NCBI GenBank assembly: GCA_023133225.1 | Contig: JAGLWV010000071.1 | Coordinates: 1-36,574, forward strand | Direction: 5' to 3' | DNA from: Candidatus Aminicenantota bacterium | GTDB lineage: Bacteria > Acidobacteriota > Aminicenantia > Aminicenantales > Aminicenantaceae | Length of the DNA stretch: 36,574 bases | The notes under the pieces: generated by a model | Seen by the model: only the letters and a program-made list of their open reading frames with translations | Databases searched by the model: none | What the model was told of the DNA's origin: nothing | Position numbers and translations under genes: made by a program | Shown here: in pieces, positions 17,125-25,057 of the stretch | How positions within the stretch are numbered: position 1 is the stretch's first letter | Layout of the letters: each line of letters opens with the position of its first letter

Positions 17125-18108
17125 TTAGTTAGTGGTCGGATTCTTGATAAAGTCGATGTAGAAAGAGAAGTTGCCTGTTGCTTCAAGTGGAACGATGGTC
17201 ACCGTCTTAACGCCTCCTTTTTTCCCTTTTCCTTCTGCTCTTTGTGTATATTGTTCTTGAAACAGGAGGTCTGCGTCTAGGCTATCTGTTGTATAGGGGT
17301 TACTTCCAACACATATTCTCCATACTCCATCGCTACTTGTTATTCCATTGTGATAGATATAACTACTTTCCTCCAGTCTCACAATCCAGATGTTCATATT
17401 ATTAAAAATACCATCATCGTAGTTTCTCTCATCGCATTCTACATTGTGGAATTCAGTCTCAGGATTAAGAAAATCTTCTTGATTCTGCACACGGATCTTA
17501 ATCCAGTCAGAATAACTTGTGAATTTAACTGGAACATCATATTCCCAATTTTCATCTTCAATACCATCAATGATATAACCTAAACCTTTCGTAAATGAAC
17601 CTTGGCCAACCTGAAATTTCAGATTAAAATATTCGTAATTATCACCATTATCCGTATAAGGCTGATGCCTGTTCAAAAAACACTCCATGCATATTGCTGG
17701 AATGTTACTGCAGCCTCCGGGAAAGATGCAGGAGGGCCCTTCATCTGGATAGATTACATAATCATCAAAATAAACATTTTGAAAGCCCGCAAAACGACCT
17801 GTAGGATTGAGCAGCTTGAAAGAGAAATAATAATGAAATGCGGTTTGACCTTTACCAATCCTCGAAGAACCTTTTTCCACTTTTATTCTGACATCAATAT
17901 CATTGTTTATGTACGTAAAGCCGTCACCGTATAACATTGTACCTTCAGTTTCTGCTACCGGAAGCTGAACTGCCCAAGTCGCTTCTGGTGGTTTAACGGG
18001 TTTCTTGCCAATACTATTAGCCTGCAGAGAGCTGATTCCAAAGAAAATCAAGGTGCAAATAGCAACACCTAAAATTCCAAAAAGACTCAATTTTCGGATT
18101 TTTCTCAT
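17125..18108 (-). CDS. Secreted protein of unknown function
   Basis: 327 aa that I do not recognise. The N-terminus MRKIRKLSLFGILGVAICTLIFFGISSLQANS is a clear signal peptide, so the protein is exported. The mature part starts Pro/Lys-rich (GKKPVKPPEATW), then is beta-rich, with many Tyr, Asn, Asp and Gly residues (FTYINNDIDVRIKV, YVIYPDEG, NDYE-like stretches). A Cys cluster CIFPGGCSNIPAICMECF at ~131-148 could form disulfides, with two later Cys (ECDERNYD, WRICVGSN). A basic KGKKGG linker precedes a last strand, ATGNFSFYIDFIK. The start is certain: ATG with a perfect AAGGAGG 5 nt upstream. It sits alone on the minus strand, bracketed by identical 56-bp palindromes (copies B and C). A surface or periplasmic binding role would be a guess only. 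Confidence 0.8.
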   Translation of the reverse strand: MRKIRKLSLFGILGVAICTLIFFGISSLQANSIGKKPVKPPEATWAVQLPVAETEGTMLYGDGFTYINNDIDVRIKVEKGSSRIGKGQTAFHYYFSFKLLNPTGRFAGFQNVYFDDYVIYPDEGPSCIFPGGCSNIPAICMECFLNRHQPYTDNGDNYEYFNLKFQVGQGSFTKGLGYIIDGIEDENWEYDVPVKFTSYSDWIKIRVQNQEDFLNPETEFHNVECDERNYDDGIFNNMNIWIVRLEESSYIYHNGITSSDGVWRICVGSNPYTTDSLDADLLFQEQYTQRAEGKGKKGGVKTVTIVPLEATGNFSFYIDFIKNPTTN

Positions 18109-18137
18109 AAAAACCTCCTTTTCTCCTTTTTATTTTC

Positions 18138-18193
18138 AGAAATCAGGGACATGTACCGATTTTGTGAAATCGGTAACGTGTCCCATGATTTCT
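18138..18193. repeat. 56-bp REP-like palindrome, copy C
   Basis: Identical to copies A and B and in direct orientation with B, lying 30 bp upstream of the start codon of the secreted unknown gene. It would sit in or just before that gene's promoter. Confidence 0.9.
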
Positions 18194-18636
18194 AACTGGT
18201 ACATTTTTTGGCCTTATAATTAATGATCTTATCCTCTCCCATCACCTCCTTTTTTAAGAGACATGGCTTCATCCTCTATTTAAATTGAATTTTCATCCCT
18301 CAGGCCCTGATCCCGGAATTTGCGTTATTAATTATATAGGAATCTTGAACTGAGATTGGTTAAGATTCTGTTGAGATTTGGTTAAGATTTGATTGAATTA
18401 TTTATTTTGGTTTTATGGTAAAGTCCCGTGATGATATGTCATTGCGCACTGGCAAAGGCAGGCACGGCAATATCATAGAAGGAAGAGGGACTACTCTTTC
18501 TCTTCAGCTTGTTCTGGCAAAAGGGCTGCATTCACAACCAGATTGGAGGGTGATGAATTGTTTGACTCTTTCGTCATTAATGACTATTCTTTTAAAAGAA
18601 AAAACAGAGACAAAGGATAATACGTACTAAACGAAT
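18194..18636. other. 443-bp intergenic region upstream of the Ser/Thr kinase gene
   Basis: It holds the presumed divergent promoters of the secreted unknown gene (minus) and the kinase gene (plus), and the phased heptamer array at 18359-18391. A 71-aa ORF (18415-18630) lies here, but its composition and lack of an SD make it unconvincing. No other RNA gene or repeat was recognised. Confidence 0.5.
18359..18391 (+). promoter_or_regulatory. Tandem 11-bp repeats (candidate OmpR/PhoB-type operator)
   Basis: Three adjacent 11-mers, GTTAAGATTCT, GTTGAGATTTG and GTTAAGATTTG, run head to tail with no gap, flanked by weaker units (CTGAGATTG before, ATTGAATTATT after). An 11-bp direct repeat is the geometry of OmpR/PhoB-family binding sites. 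The heptamer GTTRAGA also occurs, equally phased, at 14661-14700 right after the OmpR-type regulator gene. The array is about 245 bp upstream of the kinase start. Confidence 0.55.
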
Positions 18637-21600
18637 ATGAAATGCCCCCAGTGTCATTTTGAGAATCCTGACAACACTCGTTTCTGCGGAAATTGTGGGA
18701 TACAACTTCAATCCTCAAAAGGAATACCTGCCTTCCCTACAGAAACCCTCCAGATCTCCCTGAAAGAGTTAACCAGAGGGATCACTTTTGCAGGAAGATT
18801 CGAAGTCATCGAAAAACTTGGTCAGGGAGGCATGGCCTCGGTCTATCGGGTTGTAGACAAAAATATAGACGAAGAGGTTGCGTTGAAGGTTCTCATTCCA
18901 GAAGTTGCGGCCGATGAAAAAACGATCGAACGTTTCCGGAACGAACTTAAGTTTGCGCGAAAGATCTCCCATAAAAATGTCTGCCGGATGTATGACCTTA
19001 ATGATGAGAAAGGGACCCAGTACATCACTATGGAATACGTTCCGGGTGAAGATTTGAAGAGCACGATCAAAAGGGTGGGTCAGTTAAGTACAGGAAAGGC
19101 TGTATCCATAACCAAGCAGGTATGTGAGGGGTTGTCTGAAGCACACAGGTTAGGAGTTGTTCACCGGGATATGAAACCGCAGAATATTATGGTTGATAGA
19201 GAAGGGAATGCAAGAATTATGGATTTTGGGATATCGCGTTCCCTTAAAGCAAAAGGGATAACAGAATTAGGCATGATTATCGGGACACCGGAGTATATGT
19301 CTCCTGAACAGGCTGAAGGAAAGGATATTGACCAGAGGTCAGACATTTATTCCATGGGAATTATTCTATTCGAGATGGTAACGGGGCAGCTGCCTTTTGA
19401 GGGAGAAACACCCTTAAGCGTGGCCATGAAACAAAAGAGCGAAAAACCCCGGGAGCCAAAAGAACTCAATCCACACATTGCCGAGGACATTAACCACCTG
19501 ATATTGAAATGTTTGGAGAAGGCAAAAGAGAAAAGGTATCAGACACCAGACGAACTCCTTAGAGATTTGATAAAGATAGGGAAAGGTATTCCCACCACAG
19601 AGAGGATTCTTCCCAGGAGAAAATCCATTACTTCGAAGCAAATAACCGTAAGATTTACCATGAGAAAGCTCTATATACCGGCTTTAATTTTGATTGCTGT
19701 TTTAATAATCGGGTGGGTAATCTTGCGTCTTATTTCCCAAGAAGAGGCGGTGTCTTTTCCCCCCGGCAAACCCTCGCTTGCCGTCATGTATTTTGAAAAC
19801 AATACAGGAGACGAGAAGTTAGACCACTGGAGAAAGGCCCTGTCTGATTTGCTCATAGCAGATTTATCACAATCAAAGTATATCTCGGTATTAAGCGGAG
19901 AGAAGTTGTTCAATCTCCTCGAGGAAATGAATCTTCTGGAAGCGAAAAGTTACTCTTCGAGGGTCTTAAATGAACTTTCCAAACGAGGAGGGGTCGAGTA
20001 CGTATTGGTGGGAAAAATAGCCATGGCAGGCGATGCCTTTAGAATTGATGCTTTGCTTCAGGAAGCAGATACAGGTAATGCCATGGGCACTGAAAGGGTG
20101 GAAGGGATTGGAGAAGAAAGCTTCTTTTCCATGGTGGATGAGCTAACAAAGAAGGTCAAGGAGAATTTTAAGCTTTCTGCTGAAGAGATAGCCAGTGACC
20201 TTGATGAAGAAGCCGGAATGATCACTAGCAGTTCTCCGGAGGCTTATCGATATTACAGCGAGGGAATGAACTTTCACAACAAGGGAGATTATCTGAAAAG
20301 TATTCCCCTCTTTGAAACGGCAGTAGCCATCGATCCTGAGTTTGCTATGGCTTACAGAACTATGGCAGTAGCTTATATGAATCTGGGATACAGGTCTGAG
20401 GCAAAGAGACGCTTCCAAAAGGCATTTGAATTGAGTAACCGGGTATCAGATAGAGAGCGCTATCAGATCCAGGGAGTTTTTTACGGTCAGTCAGAAAAAA
20501 CTTATGATAAAGCCATTGAAGTGTATAATAATTTATTGGAGATTTATCCAGAAGATATAAATGGAAATAACAACCTTGGGAGTTTGTATGCAGATTTAGA
20601 ACTTTGGGATAAGGCCAGAGAACAATATGAAGTGAACATCCGCAACAAGGATCTAGCCATCCAGTCCTATAATAATCTAGCCAATGTATTAATGGCTAAA
20701 GGATTGTATGGCGAGGCTAAAAATATATTAGAGCATTACCTGAAAGAAATTTCGGATAATGTTTATCTCCGTACTGTTTTAGCCGATACATATATCAGTC
20801 AAGGAAAATATGAACTAGCCCTTAAGCAGGCACTAAAGGCTTTTTCCCTTGACCCGACACATTACCGTAATTTCTTAATAAAGGGAGATATCGGCCTCTT
20901 TAAAGGGGATTTAGCTGGCGCAGAAAAAGAGTACCAGAAACTGCTTGATAAGGAAGCACCCCTTGCTCATGATTACGGGCTAAGCAGGCTAGGAGCCTTA
21001 TATCTGTTGCAGGGAAAATTCAAGGAGGCAAGAGACCAGGCAGAGCAGGGAATTGAACTGGCTGAAATGCTTGGAGAAAAGTCCTGGAAATCATGGTTTC
21101 ATTTATACCTAGCTTATCTGTATCTCAAATCAGGAAATCCTGAACAAGCTTTGAAGGAATGTGAGGTGGGGTGGACAAGTGCCGGAGAAGGGGAGAATTT
21201 AAACTGGCAAAGACGGGCGCTGCATTTTAAAGGGCTTATTTATCTTGAAGTGAAATCGATCGATCAAGCTCAGAAAGCAGCAGACGAGCTCAAGGAACTT
21301 ATTGAAAAAGGGAAGCACAGCAACTCCATAAGGCTTTACCATCATTTATTGGGACAGATAGCGTTTGAAAGGGGGGAGCTTTCCAACGCCTTGATACACT
21401 TTAAGGAAGCTTTGTCCCTGTTACCCTTTCAATATCCAGAAAAAAAGCGTATTGAGCATGCCTTATTTATTGATTCTCTGGCCTCAACCTATTACATGCA
21501 GAGAGATTTCGATAAGGCTCGAGAAGAATACGAAAAGATCATTTCTCTGACTGTAGGCAGGTTGTATTACGGAGATTTGTATGCCAGGAGCTTTTACATG

Positions 21601-21747
21601 CTGGGTAAGATTTACCAGGAAAAGGGCTTAGAAGAAAAAGCCAAAGAGAACTATCAGAAATTTCTTGATATATGGAAAAATGCTGACTCTGAATTTCCGG
21701 AATTAATTGATGCTAAAAAGCAATTAAGCTCCTTGAATGATCAGTAA
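18637..21747 (+). CDS. Transmembrane Ser/Thr protein kinase with zinc ribbon and TPR array
   Basis: 1036 aa. Order: zinc ribbon CPQCHFENPDNTRFCGNC (3-20); Hanks-type kinase ~55-315 with LGQGGMASVY loop, K84 in EVALKVL, HRDMKPQNIM (D178), DFGISR (D196) and GTPEYMSPEQ; one TM helix ~346-366; a TolB/FlgO-like alpha/beta domain (PSLAVMYFENNTGDEKLDHWRKALSDLLIADL, ~385-500); then at least nine TPRs from ~535 to the end. Catalytic residues are intact, so it is likely active. The kinase lies in the cytoplasm and the TolB-like/TPR part probably in the periplasm. Such kinase-TolB-TPR fusions are common in Acidobacteria-like genomes. No clear SD precedes the ATG. An OmpR-type tandem array upstream suggests two-component control of this kinase. 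It converges on the VWA-like gene. Confidence 0.92.
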   Translation: MKCPQCHFENPDNTRFCGNCGIQLQSSKGIPAFPTETLQISLKELTRGITFAGRFEVIEKLGQGGMASVYRVVDKNIDEEVALKVLIPEVAADEKTIERFRNELKFARKISHKNVCRMYDLNDEKGTQYITMEYVPGEDLKSTIKRVGQLSTGKAVSITKQVCEGLSEAHRLGVVHRDMKPQNIMVDREGNARIMDFGISRSLKAKGITELGMIIGTPEYMSPEQAEGKDIDQRSDIYSMGIILFEMVTGQLPFEGETPLSVAMKQKSEKPREPKELNPHIAEDINHLILKCLEKAKEKRYQTPDELLRDLIKIGKGIPTTERILPRRKSITSKQITVRFTMRKLYIPALILIAVLIIGWVILRLISQEEAVSFPPGKPSLAVMYFENNTGDEKLDHWRKALSDLLIADLSQSKYISVLSGEKLFNLLEEMNLLEAKSYSSRVLNELSKRGGVEYVLVGKIAMAGDAFRIDALLQEADTGNAMGTERVEGIGEESFFSMVDELTKKVKENFKLSAEEIASDLDEEAGMITSSSPEAYRYYSEGMNFHNKGDYLKSIPLFETAVAIDPEFAMAYRTMAVAYMNLGYRSEAKRRFQKAFELSNRVSDRERYQIQGVFYGQSEKTYDKAIEVYNNLLEIYPEDINGNNNLGSLYADLELWDKAREQYEVNIRNKDLAIQSYNNLANVLMAKGLYGEAKNILEHYLKEISDNVYLRTVLADTYISQGKYELALKQALKAFSLDPTHYRNFLIKGDIGLFKGDLAGAEKEYQKLLDKEAPLAHDYGLSRLGALYLLQGKFKEARDQAEQGIELAEMLGEKSWKSWFHLYLAYLYLKSGNPEQALKECEVGWTSAGEGENLNWQRRALHFKGLIYLEVKSIDQAQKAADELKELIEKGKHSNSIRLYHHLLGQIAFERGELSNALIHFKEALSLLPFQYPEKKRIEHALFIDSLASTYYMQRDFDKAREEYEKIISLTVGRLYYGDLYARSFYMLGKIYQEKGLEEKAKENYQKFLDIWKNADSEFPELIDAKKQLSSLNDQ

Positions 21748-21771
21748 AAATATGGACAGTCCCTGTTTTTC
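21748..21771. other. Short convergent gap with GGACAGTCC palindrome
   Basis: Between the convergent kinase and VWA-like genes, GGACAGTCC followed by CTGTTTTTCTT forms a small hairpin with a T-rich tail on the plus strand. It resembles a worn copy of the GGGGACAGTCCCC elements at 27413-27435 and may act as a weak terminator. Confidence 0.35.
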
Positions 21772-22974
21772 TTAATTAGCAAAATAACCGGCACGATGGG
21801 AGATCCTATAGTTTCCATTCTTGATCTTGACTTTAATTTTTTTAAATTTCCCGTCTCTCTTATAATTTGCGGGTGAGTAATAGAGGAGGTAGTAGTTTTC
21901 AGAAGCGTCCACGGCTTTTTGCAGTAAAAAAATAGGATTTGATGAGCTTTCTGTGAATCCCCCTGATGCTTCCGCGATTTCTTTAAAGGCATTGAAGATG
22001 CCTTCGGAATGCTCTTCCATATGTACACCGGGAATATGCCTGGCCTGCTTAGTAAAAAACAAGAAATGGATAGAAACGGAGGAATCAGCATAGGCTTGTT
22101 TTGCCTGATCAACATCAAATGGCGTGTCTCTTCTGTAAAAATCGAATAGTTCTGTAAGGGTAACGAGAATATCCGGTCTGCCCTGGTTTGCGCTCATCAT
22201 TTGATTTAATACTTTTTTACTGATCTGTGGAATATATTCTCTCTGATAAAACAAAAAAACATATTTCTGTCCTTCTTTATTTCTTAAAATTTCTGCAAAC
22301 TCTAAAAGTTTCTTTTGATCGATAGACCTTGTCTGTTCTAACCTTTCCACGAGGTTTCTATAACGTGACAGCATTTCATCAAGAGCCATATCTGTGTATT
22401 CACTCGTGCTTAATTCGTTTCGGCCTTGTGGCGGTGATAATTCAAGAGCCAATCTCGCTACATCATCGATGGCATTCCTGTATTCAGAGCTCCCTGTTAT
22501 TGCATCTCTTCTCAATATTTCTTTGAGCTGTTTGGCAATTAATTCTTTTGGGAGGATTTTAAGTCTTTCACTCTTCAATCTGTAAGTTTTCACTGGCGTC
22601 ACGATCTGGAGGTTATCACCTGAAACCAGGACATCCTGGATAAAGTAATTCAATGCCTCTCCCATTCTTGGAGTATACTCTGTGACTTCAAAGAGGAGAT
22701 AAAAGCTTCTTGAGGTTTGTGGTGCGAATTTTTTCTTTTCCTCTTTTCTCTCTATGTTTTTCCTTTTTATCAGATAAACAGCCTCTGTTTTCTGAAGTTT
22801 GCCGTCTTCGTAAACCTCGAAATCATTTATGGTTAAACGGTCGATGAACTTACCGCCTTTATACACTCTGACAGGAACTTCTATGTTTACCACAAGCGTA
22901 TCGTGCGAGAGTTCCTGAGAGAGGAGGACGAGACTTAAGGTTAATATTCCAATTAAAAGAAATGTATTTTTCAC
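21772..22974 (-). CDS. Secreted VWFA-related (Acidobacterial-type) protein lacking MIDAS
   Basis: About 400 aa from a GTG at 22974, chosen because GGAG lies about 10 nt upstream and the signal peptide (KNTFLLIGILTLSLVLLSQELS) follows directly; the tracked TTG at 22998 lacks an SD. After it comes TLVVNIEVPVRVYKGGKFIDRLTINDFEVYEDGKLQK, the hallmark N-terminal strand pattern of the VWFA-related Acidobacterial domain family. The VWA fold should begin at FYLLFEVTEYTPRM, where the metal-binding DxSxS is expected, but those residues are absent. The C-terminus (YYLLYYSPANYKRDGKFKKIKVKIKNGNYRISHRAGYF) is the typical family ending. Probably a periplasmic or surface adhesion/assembly protein, here with a non-canonical metal site. 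It is alone on the minus strand. Confidence 0.82.
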   Translation of the reverse strand: MKNTFLLIGILTLSLVLLSQELSHDTLVVNIEVPVRVYKGGKFIDRLTINDFEVYEDGKLQKTEAVYLIKRKNIERKEEKKKFAPQTSRSFYLLFEVTEYTPRMGEALNYFIQDVLVSGDNLQIVTPVKTYRLKSERLKILPKELIAKQLKEILRRDAITGSSEYRNAIDDVARLALELSPPQGRNELSTSEYTDMALDEMLSRYRNLVERLEQTRSIDQKKLLEFAEILRNKEGQKYVFLFYQREYIPQISKKVLNQMMSANQGRPDILVTLTELFDFYRRDTPFDVDQAKQAYADSSVSIHFLFFTKQARHIPGVHMEEHSEGIFNAFKEIAEASGGFTESSSNPIFLLQKAVDASENYYLLYYSPANYKRDGKFKKIKVKIKNGNYRISHRAGYFAN

Positions 22975-23382
22975 GTTGTTTTTCTCCGTCTTCCTCAATA
23001 ACGTTTGGGAAGCTTGTCTGCAGTAAGACGCGTTGGATCATTCTGAAAGCCTGTCTATCTACAGCTGCGTTAAATTTTTTGTTTGACTCAAGCGCACGAT
23101 CTCTCAGCGCTAACGCTAACTTACCATTTTAGTATGTTGAGAGGTTTTTGTCATGCATTAATGTAAATGATAACCTGTAAGCATTTCCAAAACCTGGTAG
23201 TGAAAAGAGAGAAGAGAAACCATGCCCGCTCAGCCTTTCTCACGGAATTAAAGATGCTTCATATAAAAAAAGCTCTCTCTTTCAGTAGCAGAAGCTTTAC
23301 AAAATAATGGGATTGGTTTAAATATACTAAGGCTTTGGATCGGACGGAAGTGAGATAGAAAACAAAAAATGCTGGAAAAGAA
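22975..23382. other. 408-bp divergent intergenic region
   Basis: It separates the VWA-like gene (minus) from the SSS symporter gene (plus) and must hold both promoters. I see a short direct repeat GCTAACGCTAAC near 23109 and CTCTCA/TGAGAG arms around 23101-23143, but no convincing promoter pair, RNA gene or repeat family member. Confidence 0.4.
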
Positions 23383-25029
23383 ATGGCTTTAGTTGATTAT
23401 TGCGTTGTTGTTATTTTTTTAGTTCTCATTTTTTGGGCTGGTTCTTATTTTTATAAATGGATCAAACATCCGGATGATTTTTTCGTTTCAGGCCGGCAGC
23501 TCACCCCATTTATTCTGGCTGCGACCATCACAGCCACCAATGTTAATCTGTACAGCTTTGTTGGCCAGGCAGGGGTGGCTTACAGTCATGGTATCTCCAT
23601 TATCTGGCAGACCTGGACGGGTAATATGGCCCTGGTACTGGCAGGTTTATTTATTGTTCCACTTTTCAGAACGCTTAAGGTCAGGACAATTCCCGAATTT
23701 TTGGAATTGAGGTACAACCAGGGCGTCAGGGTCCTCATCGGAATACTCTGGATATTCAGGTTAATCTTCTGGTTAGGTGTTGTTTTGTACACGGCCGCAG
23801 TTGCCGCTCAAACCATCACCGGCATAAAATCATTCACCGTCTGGGTTGCCGTATTCGCCCTGATCGCCATTTTTTACACCATGATGGGAGGAATGTGGGC
23901 AGTGGCATTAACAGATACAATTCAGTTCGTCTTGATGCTCCTTGGTGCCCTCCTGATTCTTCCTATTGTCATGAGTGCAGTGGGCTGGTTGCCTGGTTTG
24001 GTAGAGAAATTGCCCGCTCAAAATTTACAGTTGGTCACTCATGCAGGACTCTACAACTGGAAATTCGTTCTGGCCATTAGTATTCTAGGATTGCAATGGG
24101 CGAGTCTTGATCAGGGGTTATTGCAGAGAGCGTTTAGCGCAAAAGACACCAAAACAGTAACCAGAGGAATGGTCCTGGCAGGCATTATTACCACTCCCTT
24201 TGCGCTTCTCTGGAATTTCCCTGGATTGGCCGCTTCCGTGCTTCATCCGGGATTGAGCAATCCTGATTCGGCCATCCCCTTTTTAATTGCCAATCATCTG
24301 CCGTCTTTTTTTCTGGGACTGGTTGTCTGCGGGCTTTTAGCCTCTCAGCTCTCAACCATTGATTCCAACTTGAATGCGGTGGTCACTCTTTATGTCAACG
24401 ACATATATACAAGAGTCATAAAAAAGGAAGCCTCTCCTCAGCTGACTTTGAAGGTGGTCAGAATAGCGACTGTCTTTTTTGGCCTGCTGATCATTGCTTT
24501 TTCCTATCTTGTGCCTAGATTAGGAGGCGCTGTCCAGGCATATTTAACCGTCATTGGTATCATGGATATGCCTTTGTTCGTCGTCGCTGTTGTCTACGGC
24601 TTGTTGTGGAAAAGAGTGAACTGGCAGGGAGCTGTAGGAGGCTATCTGATCGGGGCATTAAGCGGGACGGTCGTGAGATTTGTCTTTCACGGCGATTTAG
24701 CGACCTCAACTCTGATCAGTGCCGCAGCGGCTTTAATTTCCTGCCCCCTGATCAGCATATTTTTCCCGCGTACTTCTCCGCATAAAATCCGATTGATCTG
24801 GGAGAAGAAAAAAGAATTCAGCCGGAAGAGTGAAGAGCTCGGGCACTATAAGATTATTCCTGTTTCCATTGGAGGAAGGATAGGTCTGGGAATGTTAGGT
24901 GTGGGTTTGATCACATTTTTTGCGGGAGTCATATCTGGAAGCATCCCTCATCCTCAAGCTTCTTCAATTGCTTTAGCGGGAATGATCTTATTTTTTTTAG
25001 GAGGATTAGTAAGGATCAAATTTACCTAA
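23383..25029 (+). CDS. Sodium:solute symporter (SSS family)
   Basis: 548 aa, about 13-14 hydrophobic helices. Diagnostic stretches: DDFFVSGRQLTPFILAATITATNVNLYSFVGQAGVAY (~30-66; Na+-site region of SSS transporters), RTLKVRTIPEFLELRYN, FYTMMGGMWAVALTDTIQFVLML (the conserved GG.W.V..TD..Q segment) and CGLLASQLSTIDSNLNAVVTLYVNDIY (~311-337). It should drive Na+-coupled uptake of a sugar, amino acid or carboxylate; the substrate is not deducible. The following gene, 28 bp downstream, is a GlmU-like nucleotidyltransferase with its own membrane segment, hinting at an amino sugar or sugar-acid pathway (inference). ATG start, weak purine-rich SD (GGAAAAG). Confidence 0.92.
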   Translation: MALVDYCVVVIFLVLIFWAGSYFYKWIKHPDDFFVSGRQLTPFILAATITATNVNLYSFVGQAGVAYSHGISIIWQTWTGNMALVLAGLFIVPLFRTLKVRTIPEFLELRYNQGVRVLIGILWIFRLIFWLGVVLYTAAVAAQTITGIKSFTVWVAVFALIAIFYTMMGGMWAVALTDTIQFVLMLLGALLILPIVMSAVGWLPGLVEKLPAQNLQLVTHAGLYNWKFVLAISILGLQWASLDQGLLQRAFSAKDTKTVTRGMVLAGIITTPFALLWNFPGLAASVLHPGLSNPDSAIPFLIANHLPSFFLGLVVCGLLASQLSTIDSNLNAVVTLYVNDIYTRVIKKEASPQLTLKVVRIATVFFGLLIIAFSYLVPRLGGAVQAYLTVIGIMDMPLFVVAVVYGLLWKRVNWQGAVGGYLIGALSGTVVRFVFHGDLATSTLISAAAALISCPLISIFFPRTSPHKIRLIWEKKKEFSRKSEELGHYKIIPVSIGGRIGLGMLGVGLITFFAGVISGSIPHPQASSIALAGMILFFLGGLVRIKFT

Positions 25030-25049
25030 CCTGGATTATTCATAAAAAT
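25030..25049 (+). repeat. Half copy of the dispersed repeat
   Basis: CCTGGATTATTCATAAAAA matches the CCTGAATTATTCATAAAAA half of the 34-bp repeat (36433-36466) with one change. It occupies the position where the ribosome binding site of the next gene should be. Confidence 0.6.
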
Positions 25050-25057
25050 TAATAAAA

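Noticed and set aside
18415-18630. 71-aa plus-strand ORF upstream of the Ser/Thr kinase gene
   Set aside because: No SD, no recognisable domain and unremarkable composition; it lies in a promoter-containing gap and is probably chance.
23296-23328. TTTACA ... TATACT before the SSS symporter gene
   Set aside because: The spacer is 21 bp, outside the usual range, and no extended -10 is present.
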